Position numbers and translations under genes: made by a program. The notes below the pieces were generated by a model, which was given only the letters and a program-made list of their open reading frames with translations, made no database searches and was not told the DNA's origin. This document shows positions 10,580 to 20,523 of a stretch of 64,000 nucleotides of DNA, one piece after another. This DNA is from Novosphingobium hassiacum. GTDB lineage: Bacteria; Pseudomonadota; Alphaproteobacteria; Sphingomonadales; Sphingomonadaceae. The DNA is taken from the NCBI RefSeq assembly GCF_014196055.1, contig NZ_JACICY010000003.1:372001-436000 (forward strand), in the 5' to 3' direction. How positions within the stretch are numbered: position 1 is the first letter of the stretch; each line of letters starts with the position of its first letter.

Positions 10580-12180
10580 TCAAGCGCCTCGGCAATGAGC
10601 TTGCGCGTATTACCCACGCCGTACAATGCGATAAAGCTGCCCATGCGCGGCCCTTGCGCCGATCCCAGCAGCGTCTCGTAAAGACACTTGAACCAGTCGC
10701 GTAAGGCCTCGAAGCCATAGTGCGGGTCCTTGCCGATCTCATAGACGATGTTCTGCAATTCCTCCGCCGTCGCATCGTCCGACATGCCCGCCAATGCCTC
10801 GTCGAGCGCCGCCAGCGCCAGCGCCTCGCCCGCCTCCGGCTTGCGCCTCTGCAGGGTCGGCGCGACGAAATCGCGGTTGTAGGCCAGCGCACAGGTCACC
10901 AGCACGTCAAGCGCCGGATGCGCCTCGGGCCGCGCATCCTCGACGTAATTGCCAAGATACGACCACACTTGCTCGCGCGTCGCACTCGCCCCCAGCACGC
11001 CGACCAGGTTCAGCAATAGCCCATACGTCACCGGCAACCGCTCGCCCGCCCCTGCGCGCTCGCCATTGGTGCGCAACAAATGCCACACCGGATTGCCCAG
11101 TTGCTGTTCGACCGGCTGCTCGGCCAGCTTCTCGCGGAACTGCCAGTACTCATCGACCGCACGCGGGATGATCCCGACATGCAGCGACTTGGCGCTCTTG
11201 GGCTCGCGGAACAGGTAGAACCCCAGCGATTCCTCGCTGCCATAGTCCAGCCACTGTTCGATCGTCAGGCCGTTACCCTTCGACTTGGAGATCTTCTCGC
11301 CCTTCTCGTCGAGGAACAGCTCGTAGATCAAACCTTCGGGACGCCGTCCGCCGAGCACCTTGGCAATCCGCCCCGATTGCGTGACGCTGTCGGTCAGGTC
11401 CTTGCCGCACATTTCATAATCGACGCCCAATGCGACCCAGCGCATCGCCCAGTCGACCTTCCACTGCAGCTTCGACCAGCCGCCCAGGATCGAATGCTCG
11501 ATCGTTTCGCCGGTCACGTCCTCAAACCGCACGATGCCGGCATCGGCATCGACCACTTCGATCGGCACCTGCAGCACCTGACCGTTGGTCGGCGACACCG
11601 GCAGCACCGGCGAGTAGGTCTTGCGGCGTTCCTCGCGCAGTGTCGGCAACATGATGTCCATGATGCCCTGATAATTGCGCAGCACGTTCTTCAGCGCCTC
11701 GTCGAAACCACCCGCGTTGTAGCGGTCCGATGCCGAGACGAATTCGTAGTCGAACTCGAACTGATCCAGAAACGCGCGCAGCATCGCGTTGTTGTGATGG
11801 GCAAAGCTCTCGAACTTCTCGAACGGGTCGGGAATACGGCTCAGCGGATGGCCAAGATGCGCTTCCAGCAGCGCCTTGTTCGGCACATTGTCAGGTGCCT
11901 TGCGCAGCCCGTCCATATCGTCCGAAAATGCCACCAGCTGCGTCGGGTGCCCCCCGGTCAGCGTCTCGTAAGCCCGCCGCACGAACGTGGTGCGCAGCAC
12001 CTCCTGGAACGTGCCGATATGCGGAAGGCCCGACGGCCCATAGCCGGTCTCGAACAGCACGGGCACCAGCACGCCTGCCGCATCGCGTTTGCCGCCCGGA
12101 TACCGCTTTACGATCTTGCGGGCTTCCTCGAACGGCCAGGCCTTCGAAGTCTGTGCGGCGGTGTGCAGGGCGTCTGTCAT
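10576..12180 (-). CDS. lysS: Lysine--tRNA ligase, class I
   Basis: The 534-residue enzyme has class I aminoacyl-tRNA synthetase signatures: HIGH-like GLPHIGTF early, and KMSKS-like KISKSKGNGLTIEQWL about residue 300. The motifs EVDADAGIVRFEDVTGE and LGVDYEMCGKDLTDS are typical of the archaeal-type class I LysRS that replaces the class II enzyme in most alphaproteobacteria. It charges tRNA-Lys in the cytosol. ATG 12180 (MTDALHT) was chosen over the frame's earlier Met (12222) because it gives the usual family length. No other lysyl-tRNA synthetase is in the window. Confidence 0.95.
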   Translation of the reverse strand: MTDALHTAAQTSKAWPFEEARKIVKRYPGGKRDAAGVLVPVLFETGYGPSGLPHIGTFQEVLRTTFVRRAYETLTGGHPTQLVAFSDDMDGLRKAPDNVPNKALLEAHLGHPLSRIPDPFEKFESFAHHNNAMLRAFLDQFEFDYEFVSASDRYNAGGFDEALKNVLRNYQGIMDIMLPTLREERRKTYSPVLPVSPTNGQVLQVPIEVVDADAGIVRFEDVTGETIEHSILGGWSKLQWKVDWAMRWVALGVDYEMCGKDLTDSVTQSGRIAKVLGGRRPEGLIYELFLDEKGEKISKSKGNGLTIEQWLDYGSEESLGFYLFREPKSAKSLHVGIIPRAVDEYWQFREKLAEQPVEQQLGNPVWHLLRTNGERAGAGERLPVTYGLLLNLVGVLGASATREQVWSYLGNYVEDARPEAHPALDVLVTCALAYNRDFVAPTLQRRKPEAGEALALAALDEALAGMSDDATAEELQNIVYEIGKDPHYGFEALRDWFKCLYETLLGSAQGPRMGSFIALYGVGNTRKLIAEALD

Positions 12181-12235
12181 GATGCCCGCCCTTTTGCGCG
12201 GGGGGCATCGTTTCGCAAGCAAAAGCTGTCACAAC

Positions 12236-12271
12236 GAAAGGGCGGAGCCGCGCTCACGCGGTCCCGCCCTT
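12236..12271 (-). terminator. Terminator-like hairpin after the flagellin gene
   Basis: On the minus strand, AAGGGCGG pairs with CCGCCCTT (12238-12245 with 12264-12271) around an inner CCGCG/CGCGG stem. It lies 26 bases past the flagellin stop. The tail (TCGTTGT) is only moderately T-rich. Confidence 0.65.
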
Positions 12272-12296
12272 CCATGGAGGCTCCTGAGGGAGGCAA

Positions 12297-13097
12297 TTAC
12301 TTCAGGAGCGAAAGCACGTTCTGCGTTGACTGGTTGGCCTGCGCAATCATCGCGGTCGAGGCCTGCGAAAGGATCTGGGCCTTGGCCATCGCAGTGGTTT
12401 CTGCCGAATAGTCGGTATCCTGAATGCGCGACCGTGCGTCCGACAGGTTGGTGACATTGTCGTTGAGGTTGTTGATCACCGATTCCAAGCGGTTCTGCGC
12501 CGCACCGAACGAAGCGCGCGCGGCGCTGACTTCGGCAAGCGAGGTGTCCACACCGGTAATCGTCGTGGTGGCGGTGGCAACCGATGTCACATCGAATGCA
12601 ACAGCGGTAATGCCCTTGCTGACGACATCGACAGTATCGGTCGTTTCCGCGCCAACCTGGATCGTGAACGATTGGTCCGCGGCGCCGAACACGTTGTTGC
12701 CGTTGAATTTCACGTTGCTGAGCACGTCGTTGATTTGCGTGTTCAGTTCCTGAACCTCGGCGTCCATGTAACCGCGGTCGGTGTTCTGGTACGTTGCCGA
12801 CTTGGCCTGAACGGCAAGTTCGCGAACCCGCTGCATCATCGCGGTCACTTCGTTGAGCGCACCGTCTGCGGTCTGAGCGAGCGAAATGCCGTCGTTAGCG
12901 TTGCGGATGCCTTGGCCCATGCCCTTGATCTGCGAGGTCATGGTCGTTGCGATGGCCAGGCCAGCCGCGTCGTCCTTGGCACCGTTGATGCGCTTGCCGG
13001 TCGACAGGCGTTCCATCGCAGTGCCCAGCATCATGTTGGCGGAATTCGAAGCGTTACTCGCGCGGATTGCGCTGATGTTCGTATTGATGACAGCCAT
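12297..13097 (-). CDS. Flagellin
   Basis: This 266-residue protein is at the short end for the family. The N-terminal D0/D1 helices ([37 protein letters not shown]) and the C-terminal helix ([19 protein letters not shown]) are intact. The variable D2/D3 part is reduced to about 60 residues rich in Thr/Val. It polymerises into the flagellar filament after export by the flagellar type III system. ATG 13097 has GGAG at good spacing; the longer open frame upstream is not flagellin-like. There are no other flagellar genes nearby. The segment [11 protein letters not shown] retains residues recognised by animal TLR5 in enteric flagellins. Confidence 0.96.
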   Translation of the reverse strand: MAVINTNISAIRASNASNSANMMLGTAMERLSTGKRINGAKDDAAGLAIATTMTSQIKGMGQGIRNANDGISLAQTADGALNEVTAMMQRVRELAVQAKSATYQNTDRGYMDAEVQELNTQINDVLSNVKFNGNNVFGAADQSFTIQVGAETTDTVDVVSKGITAVAFDVTSVATATTTITGVDTSLAEVSAARASFGAAQNRLESVINNLNDNVTNLSDARSRIQDTDYSAETTAMAKAQILSQASTAMIAQANQSTQNVLSLLK

Positions 13098-13240
13098 TGC
13101 CCATTCTCCACTATGGGGCAGGGCCAGTAACACCCTGCAGATTGGTACTGATGCATAGGACGGCGGCGGGGCGGGTGAATTAAGCCCGCCGGTAAATAAG
13201 CCGATTTCACCCGGCCCGAGCCGCTGGACCCTTGCCCCGT

Positions 13241-13255
13241 GTTCCATTCCTGTTC
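13241..13255 (+). promoter_or_regulatory. LexA (SOS) box, GTTC-N7-GTTC
   Basis: GTTC at 13241-13244, seven bases, then GTTC at 13252-13255 is an exact match to the direct-repeat LexA operator known in alphaproteobacteria. It ends 12 bases before the GTG start of a DinG-like helicase, a gene type often in the SOS regulon. Its position also argues against translation from the earlier in-frame ATG 13232, which would put the box inside the gene. Confidence 0.75.
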
Positions 13256-13267
13256 TATCGAGGGCGG

Positions 13268-16009
13268 GTGACGGTCCGCCCCGCCCTCTCGCTGCCCGCG
13301 ATCCATGCCAGCCACGGCGGCTGCTGGCTGCGCGGCGGCATGGCTGACAGCACGCGCGGTGTCGGCAAGGGTGAGGCGATCGTCGCCGCAGCCGATACGC
13401 CGCTGCTGATGATCAACGCCCCGCTCGTCGCCAGTCGCCTCGGCTATCCCGACTTGTCCGGGCTGGACCTGCTCGAACTCTACGCTTTTATTCACCCAGC
13501 CCGGTTCGTCGTCCCCACCCCCAAGGGCCTGGCCCACGCGCTAGGGCTGGATGAGCCGGTGGCTGACGACAAGGTGCCCCTGCTGCTGCAGGAAGCCGCC
13601 GAAGCCCTTCTCGCCACGTGTGAGCGAACCGACTGGGCCGAACGCGAAGGCGCCTGGACCGCGCTGCAATCGCTGGTCCGCATGCGCTGGCCGTGGTCCA
13701 CCCTGCTCACTCCGCGCATCAAAAAGCCCGAGAAAGCCGAACGCTGGCTCTTCGCACGCCTGCCCGAATGGGAAGAAGCGCCCGAACGCCCGCAGCCCGC
13801 GCAAGTCACGCTCAGCGATCAGGCCATTGCCACCCGCCTTGCCGAACTTACCGGCGCAGGCGCAGAAACCCGCCCCACCCAGCGCGAATACGCCCGGGAA
13901 ACCGGGCGCACCTTCGCCCCGCGCGGTGCACTGCGCCAGCCGCACGTCGTGTTGGCGCAAGCAGGCACCGGCACCGGCAAGACCTTCGGCTACCTCGCCC
14001 CCGCCTCGCTCTGGGCCGAACAGTCGGGCGGCACCGTCTGGGTCTCGACTTTCACCAAGGCCCTCCAACGCCAGCTTCGCCGCGAAAGCCGCCGCGCCTT
14101 CCCGGCAGAGCGTAACGGCAAGCCGCCCGTCGTCGTGCGCAAGGGCCGCGAGAACTACCTGTGCCTGCTCAACCTCGAAGATGCGCTCCAGGGCGGGTTT
14201 GGCGGACGCGCGGCAATCCTCGCACAATTGGTCGCGCGCTGGGCCGCCTATTCGCAGGACGGCGACATGATCGGCGGCGACCTGCCCGGCTGGCTCGGTA
14301 CGCTGTTCCGCAAGCGCGGCATTGCGGCACTGACCGATCAGCGCGGCGAATGCGTCTACGCCGGCTGCCCGCACTACCGCAAATGCTTCATCGAGCGCGC
14401 TTCGCGCGCCTCTGCGCAGGCCGAACTGGTCATCGCCAATCACGCACTGGTCATGGTCAACGCCGCACGCGGACGCGATCCGGCACAACGCCCGACGCGG
14501 ATCGTGTTCGACGAAGGCCACCACGTGTTCGAAGCGGCGGACTCCACTTTCTCCTCCGCCCTGACCGGCGCGGAGACCATCGAGCTGCGTCGCTGGGTCA
14601 TCGGCCCCGAAGCCAAATCGCGCGGGCGCAGACGCGGCCTCTCCGCCCGCCTCGCCGATGTCACCAGCTATGACGAAGAGGGCGGCCGTGCCGTCGAACA
14701 GGCCCGCCATGCCGCCGAAGCCCTGCCGTCCGAAGGCTGGCTCGCCCGCATCGTCGAAGGCACACCCCTCGGCCCGATCGAGGACCTGCTCAGCGCCGCA
14801 CGCGCGCTTACCTACGCCCGCGATGAAAGCGGCGGACAGGACGCGGGCTACGCGCTTGAAACCGAAGTCGCGCAACTCGACGGCGCGTTCATCGAAGTCG
14901 CAGGACGCGCGCAGGAAGCGCTCGAATCGCTGCGCAAACCCTTGGTCCGCTTGGGGCTCCGCCTCGAAGCCTTGATAGAGGACGGCCCCGACTGGCTCGA
15001 CGGCCCTGCCCGCGCCCGCATCGAAGGCGCACGCGGTGCCATCGGCTGGCGCACCGACCTGCTAGCCGGATGGATCGCGCTGCTCGCCCGCCTCGGCGGC
15101 CCCGGCGATCCCGATTTCGTCGACTGGCTCAGCGTCGAACGCTCGGACGGGCGCGAATGGGATGTCGGCTTGCACCGCCATTATCTCGATCCGATGAAGC
15201 CGTTCGCCGAAACTGTCCTCGCTCCTGCCCACGGCGTGATGATGACCTCGGCCACCCTGCGCGATGGTGACGACTGGGACAGCGCAGTCCAGCGCAGCGG
15301 CGCACCCCACCTCGACCTCGCCCCGCGCCTGTTCGCCGCCGACAGCCCATTCGATTACGCCAATCAGGCCGAAGTGCTGATCGTCACCGATGTCGCCAAG
15401 GGCGATATTCCCGGCCTTGCCGCTGCTTACGGTCGCTTGATCGAAGCCTCGGGCGGCGGCGCGCTCGGCCTGTTCACCGCGATCCGCCGGTTGCGCGCGG
15501 TCTATGGCCGCATTGCCGACCGACTGGCGCGCGGGGGCTTGCCGCTGTTCGCGCAGCACGTCGATCCGATCGACACCGGCACGCTGGTCGACATTTTCCG
15601 CGACGATCCGCGCGCCTCGCTGCTCGGCACCGACGCGTTGCGCGATGGCGTCGACGTCCCCGGCCACTCGCTGCGGCTGGTGATCATGGAACAGGTGCCA
15701 TGGCCCAAACCCTCGATCCTCCACCGCGCCCGCCGCCTCGCCAACCATGGCAAAGGGGGCGGTGGCCAGGCCTATGATGACCGCATCATCCGCGCTCGCC
15801 TTGCCCAGGCATTCGGTCGCCTGATCCGTTCTGCAGACGACAAGGGCCACTTCGTCGTCCTGTCCTCGGCCTTTCCCTCGCGCCTGCTCAGCGCCTTCCC
15901 GCCCGGCACGCCGATCCGCCGCGTTACGCTGGATGCGGCTTTACAAAGCGTCGCCGCCAGTGTTTCTGGAGCCGAAGCCGCCGCCAAGCGACCCGAGGGG
16001 ATTTCGTGA
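13268..16009 (+). CDS. DinG/XPD-like ATP-dependent DNA helicase with Fe-S cluster
   Basis: About 913 residues from GTG 13268, which has GAGGGCGG just upstream. Superfamily 2 helicase motifs: Walker A AGTGTGKT (K238), DEGH box in IVFDEGHH (D415-H418), and motif [18 protein letters not shown] near the C-terminus. Four cysteines (C299, C362, C367, C373; in YLCLLN and [13 protein letters not shown]) are spaced for the [4Fe-4S] cluster of XPD/DinG helicases, which unwind 5'-3' and resolve R-loops or damaged forks. The first 200 residues are a lineage-specific extension ([17 protein letters not shown]...). A LexA box precedes the gene, suggesting damage induction. It overlaps the next gene by four bases. 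Whether it is the orthologue of E. coli DinG or a paralogue is unclear. Confidence 0.9.
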   Translation: MTVRPALSLPAIHASHGGCWLRGGMADSTRGVGKGEAIVAAADTPLLMINAPLVASRLGYPDLSGLDLLELYAFIHPARFVVPTPKGLAHALGLDEPVADDKVPLLLQEAAEALLATCERTDWAEREGAWTALQSLVRMRWPWSTLLTPRIKKPEKAERWLFARLPEWEEAPERPQPAQVTLSDQAIATRLAELTGAGAETRPTQREYARETGRTFAPRGALRQPHVVLAQAGTGTGKTFGYLAPASLWAEQSGGTVWVSTFTKALQRQLRRESRRAFPAERNGKPPVVVRKGRENYLCLLNLEDALQGGFGGRAAILAQLVARWAAYSQDGDMIGGDLPGWLGTLFRKRGIAALTDQRGECVYAGCPHYRKCFIERASRASAQAELVIANHALVMVNAARGRDPAQRPTRIVFDEGHHVFEAADSTFSSALTGAETIELRRWVIGPEAKSRGRRRGLSARLADVTSYDEEGGRAVEQARHAAEALPSEGWLARIVEGTPLGPIEDLLSAARALTYARDESGGQDAGYALETEVAQLDGAFIEVAGRAQEALESLRKPLVRLGLRLEALIEDGPDWLDGPARARIEGARGAIGWRTDLLAGWIALLARLGGPGDPDFVDWLSVERSDGREWDVGLHRHYLDPMKPFAETVLAPAHGVMMTSATLRDGDDWDSAVQRSGAPHLDLAPRLFAADSPFDYANQAEVLIVTDVAKGDIPGLAAAYGRLIEASGGGALGLFTAIRRLRAVYGRIADRLARGGLPLFAQHVDPIDTGTLVDIFRDDPRASLLGTDALRDGVDVPGHSLRLVIMEQVPWPKPSILHRARRLANHGKGGGGQAYDDRIIRARLAQAFGRLIRSADDKGHFVVLSSAFPSRLLSAFPPGTPIRRVTLDAALQSVAASVSGAEAAAKRPEGIS

Positions 16010-16551
16010 AGACACTCGCCCTTTTCCGCCACGCCAAGTCGGACTGGAGCGATGCCCGCGCCCGCGATTTCGATCGCCCGCTCAATGCGCGCGGTCAACG
16101 CGGCGCACAGGCGATGGGTGCCTACATCCGCGACACGGGCCGCACCTTCGACCGCATGATCGCCTCCCCCGCCGTCCGCGCCGCCGAAACGGTCGAAGAA
16201 GCGAGCAAAGCCTGGGGCTGCACCTTCAAGGTCGAATGGGACCGCCGCATCTATCTCGCCAGCTCGGCCACCCTGATCGACCTGCTCAAGGAAATAGAGG
16301 GTGATCCTGCCAGCGTCCTCATGGTCGGCCACAACCCCGGCCTCGAAGACCTGATTTTTGATCTGGTGCCCGACGACGGCAGCTCGCCGCTGCGCGATCT
16401 GGTCGAAGAAAAGTTCCCCACCGCCACTTTCGCCGTGTTGGAACTGGACATCGACCGCTGGTCGGATCTGGCGGAAGGCGGCGCGCGACTGGTGGAACTG
16501 AAGCGCCCGCGGGACTTGGACCCGGCGCTCGGTCCGCAACTGGTGGACTGA
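16006..16551 (+). CDS. sixA: SixA-type phosphohistidine phosphatase
   Basis: This 181-residue protein is in the histidine phosphatase (phosphoglycerate mutase-like) superfamily. The catalytic RHAKSDW (H9) is at the N-terminus, with ASPAVRAAET and the second catalytic His in MVGHNPGLED. SixA-type enzymes remove phosphate from phosphohistidine on signalling or phosphotransfer proteins. It starts with GTG 16006 overlapping the helicase stop (GTGA), so the two are translationally coupled. That would make it a passenger of any SOS induction, though an own promoter cannot be excluded. Confidence 0.88.
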   Translation: MKTLALFRHAKSDWSDARARDFDRPLNARGQRGAQAMGAYIRDTGRTFDRMIASPAVRAAETVEEASKAWGCTFKVEWDRRIYLASSATLIDLLKEIEGDPASVLMVGHNPGLEDLIFDLVPDDGSSPLRDLVEEKFPTATFAVLELDIDRWSDLAEGGARLVELKRPRDLDPALGPQLVD

Positions 16552-16600
16552 CGGCAGCGCGCACCGACAGCAACAGCGCGTCCCGTCTATTATCACCGCT

Positions 16601-16618
16601 CCCCCGCGAAGGCGGGGG
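16601..16618. repeat. GC-rich palindromic repeat, copy 1
   Basis: CCCCCGC-gaag-GCGGGGG followed by CCTCAGGCC. The same unit recurs at 59646-59675. It lies between sixA and the merR-type gene, which converge, so it may also act as a terminator. Confidence 0.75.
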
Positions 16619-16675
16619 CCTCAGGCCTTGTCATGGAGCAAGGGTTCAGCACGTCTCAGCTGTGCAATAGGCGAT

Positions 16676-17146
16676 CTAATCCTCGATCGCAGCAGCCAAC
16701 CGTTCGCGGATCGAAGCGAGTATCTCTGCCAACGGATTCGACGATGCGGCATCCGGCTCTCCGCCAGCCACCGACCCCGCCGCCACGCGTGCGGTTTCAC
16801 CCGGATCTCCGGTAGGTCTCCCCGACTTCTCCCCGGTACCTCCCCGTGAACCCCCATACTTTCCACTCAGCGCCTGTTTGGCACCTTTGATAGTATAGCC
16901 TTCGTGGTGCAGCAGGCGATTTATCCGCATTATCAATGCGATATCTTCGGGGCGGTAATAGCGCCGCCCCCCCGCCCGCGTCAGCGGACGAAGGGTCGGG
17001 AACTGCTCTTCCCAGTACCGCAAAACATGCTGCTTGATGCCGAGCGCACTCGTCACCTCACCGATGGTGCGCAGGGCACCAGCGTCCTTCCCATCCCCGA
17101 AATCGGGAAGTTCTGCCGCAGAATCAGTGTGTTCGGATGCGCTCAC
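16676..17146 (-). CDS. MerR-family transcriptional regulator
   Basis: The protein has 156 residues. A MerR winged helix-turn-helix spans residues 25-95: IGEVTSALGIKQHVLRYWEEQFPTL, then RRYYRPEDIALIMRINRLLHHEGYTI. A Gly/Ser-rich low-complexity linker and a short C-terminal helix (NPLAEILASIRERLAAAIE) follow. There is no metal-binding Cys cluster, so it is not a classic metal sensor. It lies 10 bases after ihfA in the same direction. This ihfA-merR pair downstream of plsX-fabH is a conserved alphaproteobacterial arrangement as I recall. Target genes are unknown. Confidence 0.88.
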   Translation of the reverse strand: MSASEHTDSAAELPDFGDGKDAGALRTIGEVTSALGIKQHVLRYWEEQFPTLRPLTRAGGRRYYRPEDIALIMRINRLLHHEGYTIKGAKQALSGKYGGSRGGTGEKSGRPTGDPGETARVAAGSVAGGEPDAASSNPLAEILASIRERLAAAIED

Positions 17147-17156
17147 GTCACGGCAC

Positions 17157-17453
17157 TCAGGCCGTGCCGATACGGTCCTTCAGCATCTGACTGGCGCGGA
17201 AGCTCAAGACACGGCGTGGGGTGATTGGCACCTCGATACCTGTCTTGGGATTGCGCCCCACCCGCTCCGCCTTGTCGCGCAACAGGAACGTGCCGAAGCC
17301 CGAAATCTTGACGTTCTGGCCGTCGGCCAGCGCCCCACACATATGGCGGAGTATCGACTCCACCATCTCCAGCGAATCCGCCCGCGAAAGCCCAACCCTG
17401 CGGTTGATGCTCTCGGCCAGATCGGCCCGCGTCAAAGTACCTATGGAACGCAT
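17157..17453 (-). CDS. ihfA: Integration host factor subunit alpha
   Basis: At 98 residues from ATG 17453 ([16 protein letters not shown]) it has normal IHF-alpha length. The HU/IHF fold signature is clear: [25 protein letters not shown], including the DNA-intercalating RNPKTG arm, then [23 protein letters not shown] is a heterodimer with IhfB that bends DNA at specific sites. An earlier Met at 17477 would add eight residues. It is co-directional with fabH and merR. Confidence 0.93.
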   Translation of the reverse strand: MRSIGTLTRADLAESINRRVGLSRADSLEMVESILRHMCGALADGQNVKISGFGTFLLRDKAERVGRNPKTGIEVPITPRRVLSFRASQMLKDRIGTA

Positions 17454-17572
17454 TCCCCCCGCTCTCCCTGATTTCAAAACGACCCACCATCACGCAGGAT
17501 AACGTCATTTTCATGGAACGCAATGCAATCGCACGGGAATTGCCGGGACGGGATATGTCCGACTTTGAGACT

Positions 17573-18550
17573 TCAGACCCGCGCGAGGCAGGCACCCCAG
17601 GTAAAGCCGCCGCCCATCGCTTCGAACATAACCAGATCACCCGGCTTGATCCGCCCGTCGAGCACCGCCGTGTCATAAGCCAGTGGCACCGACGCTGCGC
17701 TGGTGTTGGCATGCTGGCTGACGGTCACCACGACCTTTTCGGATGGCAGCCCGAGCTTGCGCGCAGTGGCATCGAGGATGCGCAGATTGGCCTGATGCGG
17801 CACGACCCAGTCGATATCGTCGGACTTTTTGCCAGACGCATCAAGCACTTCGACAAGGACGCTTGCCAGATTTTTGACCGCGTGGCGAAACACCTCAGGC
17901 CCCTTCATGCGTAGCTTGCCGACCGTTCCCGTGGTCGAAGGCCCGCCATCAACGAACAGCATTTCATTGTGCGCGCCATCGGCATGCAGCCGGGTCGCAA
18001 TGATCCCCGGGGCCGCCGCATCGCTCTCGTCCACGTCCTGTGCTTCAAGCACGACCGCGCCCGCGCCATCGCCGAACAGCACACAGGTGGTGCGATCTTC
18101 CCAGTCGAGAATGCGGCTGAAAGTCTCCGCACCGATCACCAGCGCGCACTTCGACATGCCGGTGCGGATCATCGAATCCGCAGTCGCCAGCGCATAGAGA
18201 AAGCCCGAACACACCGCCGCAACATCGAACGCCACGCCGCCGTTGCAGCCCAGCTTGTCCTGCACGATCGTCGCGGTAGCCGGAAACGTCTGGTCGGGCG
18301 TGGCGGTCGCAAGCACGATCAGATCGACGCGAGACGCTTCGATACCAGCCGATTCCAAAGCCTTGCGCGCAGCTTCGGTCGCCAGCGTCGAAGTGGTCTC
18401 GCCCTCACCTGCGATATAGCGATTGCGAATGCCGGTGCGCTCGACGATCCATTCGTCGCTCGTGTCCACCATCGTCGCCATCTCGGCGTTCGACACCGCC
18501 CGCTTTGGCAGGGCCGAACCGCTGCCACGAAATACTGCGCGAATGGTCAT
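17573..18550 (-). CDS. fabH: Beta-ketoacyl-ACP synthase III
   Basis: The 325-residue enzyme condenses acetyl-CoA with malonyl-ACP to start fatty-acid synthesis. The catalytic triad is visible: C114 in [11 protein letters not shown]252 in [10 protein letters not shown] and N282 in [10 protein letters not shown]. The family C-terminus [13 protein letters not shown] is present. Its ATG overlaps the plsX stop by four bases (ATGA). The neighbours rpmF and plsX form the familiar phospholipid/fatty-acid start cluster. Confidence 0.97.
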   Translation of the reverse strand: MTIRAVFRGSGSALPKRAVSNAEMATMVDTSDEWIVERTGIRNRYIAGEGETTSTLATEAARKALESAGIEASRVDLIVLATATPDQTFPATATIVQDKLGCNGGVAFDVAAVCSGFLYALATADSMIRTGMSKCALVIGAETFSRILDWEDRTTCVLFGDGAGAVVLEAQDVDESDAAAPGIIATRLHADGAHNEMLFVDGGPSTTGTVGKLRMKGPEVFRHAVKNLASVLVEVLDASGKKSDDIDWVVPHQANLRILDATARKLGLPSEKVVVTVSQHANTSAASVPLAYDTAVLDGRIKPGDLVMFEAMGGGFTWGACLARV

Positions 18551-19629
18551 GCTGCGCTCTCGTTGCTCATTGCTGCAGACCGTCCGCGCCCGGTTGTGCG
18601 GATCGCTTCGGCACCCACGCGAGTGAGGTCGGCCTGGATGCGTTCGGTCAGATTTTCCTCGAGCAATCGGGCAGTAACCGCAACCGCATTGGCCACGCCA
18701 CCGGCCGAAGCACTGCCATGGCTCTTCACCACGATGCCGTTAAGTCCAAGGAAAACCGCGCCATTGTGATTGTTCGGGTCCAGGTGATGCTTGAGTAGCT
18801 CGGTCGCCGGACGCGAGATCAGGAAACCGAACTTCGAGCGTAACGACGACGAGAAACTGCGGCGCAGCAGATCGGCCACGAAGCGCGCCGCACCTTCCAT
18901 CGATTTCAGCGCAATATTGCCCGAAAATCCGTCGGTCACGACCACGTCGACATCGCCGCGCGAAAGCTTGTCCGCCTCGGTAAAGCCATCGAACGACATC
19001 GCGAGTTCGTCCGCCAGCGCCTTGAGCTGGTTCGCCGCATCGCGCAGCGAATCGGTGCCCTTGTTCTCTTCGGTTCCGATGTTGAGCAGCCGCACGCGGG
19101 GCGCATCGAGATTGCTGACGATGCGCGCATAAGCCGCGCCCATGATCGCGAACTGCACCAGGTTGCGTGCGTCGCAATCGGTGTTCGCGCCAAGGTCGAG
19201 CATCACGAGGTCGTTATCGCCAAGCGTCGGCAACAGCGCGGAAAGCGCCGGCCGATCGATCCCCGGCATCGTGCGCAGGGCAAGCTTGGCCATCGCCATG
19301 AGCGCGCCGGTATTGCCCGCACTGACCGCAGCGCCGGCGTCACCGACCTTCACTGCGTTGACCGCCAAGCCCATGGATGTGGTCTTGGCCCGACGCAGCG
19401 CCTGTGTCGGCTTTTCGTCGCCACTGACGACATCGGGCGCGTGGAGGATCTCCGACGCGCCGCGCAAATTCGGGTGGTTTTCAAGCGCCTGCTTTATGCG
19501 CTCCTCGTCCCCGACCAGCAGGAACTTGAAACGATCGTGACGACGACGCGCGAGCGCCGCGCCTTCGATCATCACGCGCACGCCCACGTCGCCGCCCATC
19601 GCATCGACGGCGATACGCGGCAGACTCAT
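18547..19629 (-). CDS. plsX: Phosphate acyltransferase PlsX
   Basis: This 360-residue enzyme makes acyl-phosphate from acyl-ACP as the donor for PlsY in phospholipid synthesis. Family motifs seen: [12 protein letters not shown] at the N-terminus, [40 protein letters not shown], and [17 protein letters not shown]. It follows rpmF with a 27-base gap and overlaps fabH, so all three are likely one transcript. Confidence 0.97.
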   Translation of the reverse strand: MSLPRIAVDAMGGDVGVRVMIEGAALARRRHDRFKFLLVGDEERIKQALENHPNLRGASEILHAPDVVSGDEKPTQALRRAKTTSMGLAVNAVKVGDAGAAVSAGNTGALMAMAKLALRTMPGIDRPALSALLPTLGDNDLVMLDLGANTDCDARNLVQFAIMGAAYARIVSNLDAPRVRLLNIGTEENKGTDSLRDAANQLKALADELAMSFDGFTEADKLSRGDVDVVVTDGFSGNIALKSMEGAARFVADLLRRSFSSSLRSKFGFLISRPATELLKHHLDPNNHNGAVFLGLNGIVVKSHGSASAGGVANAVAVTARLLEENLTERIQADLTRVGAEAIRTTGRGRSAAMSNESAA

Positions 19630-19656
19630 GATCCCGATACCCCCCCGTTGATGGGC

Positions 19657-19836
19657 TTAGAGCCCGACGGCGATGACTTCGCGACCGTTATAGTGGCCAC
19701 AAGCGTTGCACAGGTTGTGCGGACGCTTCAGTTCACCGCAGTTCGAGCATTCATGGAATGCATCGGGCGACAGCGCGTCATGGCTGCGGCGCATGCCCCG
19801 ACGGGAGGGCGAAGTCTTTCTTTTGGGGACGGCCAT
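19657..19836 (-). CDS. rpmF: Ribosomal protein bL32
   Basis: This 59-residue protein starts [20 protein letters not shown]. It carries the four-Cys zinc ribbon [18 protein letters not shown], which is the Cys+ form of bL32. It is the first gene of the rpmF-plsX-fabH cluster. Length and sequence are typical of alphaproteobacterial L32. Confidence 0.97.
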   Translation of the reverse strand: MAVPKRKTSPSRRGMRRSHDALSPDAFHECSNCGELKRPHNLCNACGHYNGREVIAVGL

Positions 19837-20096
19837 TTCGGCACCTGTTCCTGAATATTGCTAACGTTTGTCTCGGGCGCGATAGGGAAAACCGTACCCT
19901 CGCACAAGCCCCAACCCGACCATGAAAGTCGGGGTCGGGACCCGTACGCTGCGACAAGCGCAACAGGAACGGGATTCGCCCAACGCAGGCGAAGGCGCGC
20001 CTATACGGATTTCCTGATGCTTTGCAAGCTCGCGCGCGCTAGCAAGGTCACGGGAGCCGGTCGAAATTGGCCGCCCGAGGGGGAGTCCACGTTTAC
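19837..20096. promoter_or_regulatory. Divergent intergenic region, rpmF / MAPEG gene
   Basis: A 260-base gap between two divergent starts must hold both promoters. The only structure I see is a short hairpin, CCCGAC-catgaaa-GTCGGG (19915-19933), inside the likely rpmF leader. No clear -35/-10 pair can be assigned. Confidence 0.4.
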
Positions 20097-20489
20097 ATGA
20101 CAATTCTGCCAATCACACTGTGCGCCGTCGCAGCAGCCGCCGCGATCAACATCTGGCTGTCTATGCGCATCGGCATGGTTCGATCCGCCAAGAAGATCAG
20201 CATCGGCGATGGCGGCGATGCCGACCTGGTCTGCCGCATGCGCGCGCAGGCCAACTTCATCGAAAACACGCCAATCGTGCTGGTGATGATTGCGGTGATC
20301 GAACTCGCGCGCACCGGAAACCCGTTCCTGACAGGCGTCACCGCACTCTACATGCTGGGCCGCGTCGCCCACGGCATCGGCATGGACGGCGGCAAGCTCG
20401 GCTCGCTACGCGCCGTCGGCACCCTGATCACGATGCTCACGCTGCTCGGCCTCGGCGTCTGGGCGGTATCGATCGCACTGGACATGTAA
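20097..20489 (+). CDS. MAPEG-family membrane protein
   Basis: The 130-residue protein has four hydrophobic helices starting ILPITLCAVAAAAAINIWL. The MAPEG pattern is seen in RMRAQANFIENTPIVLVMIAV and ALYMLGRVAHGIGM. MAPEG proteins are membrane glutathione-dependent enzymes in eukaryotes; the bacterial members are mostly uncharacterised. ATG 20097 follows a GAGGGGGAG Shine-Dalgarno stretch; the frame is open 30 bases further up. Confidence 0.87.
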   Translation: MTILPITLCAVAAAAAINIWLSMRIGMVRSAKKISIGDGGDADLVCRMRAQANFIENTPIVLVMIAVIELARTGNPFLTGVTALYMLGRVAHGIGMDGGKLGSLRAVGTLITMLTLLGLGVWAVSIALDM

Positions 20490-20523
20490 GAGCGCTGGCG
20501 GGCTCGCGCGGGCCCGCCGCAGT

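Noticed and set aside
11080..12411. 443-codon plus-strand open frame opposite lysS
   Set aside because: Shadow frame crossing the flagellin terminator and both gene ends; lysS motifs are intact on the minus strand.
13098..13230. CtrA (TTAA-N7-TTAA), sigma-28 or sigma-54 site for the flagellin promoter
   Set aside because: Only isolated TTAA and GC-rich inverted segments are present; no full match to any of these consensus patterns.
13541..14875. 444-codon minus-strand open frame opposite the helicase
   Set aside because: Shadow frame; all helicase motifs are on the plus strand.
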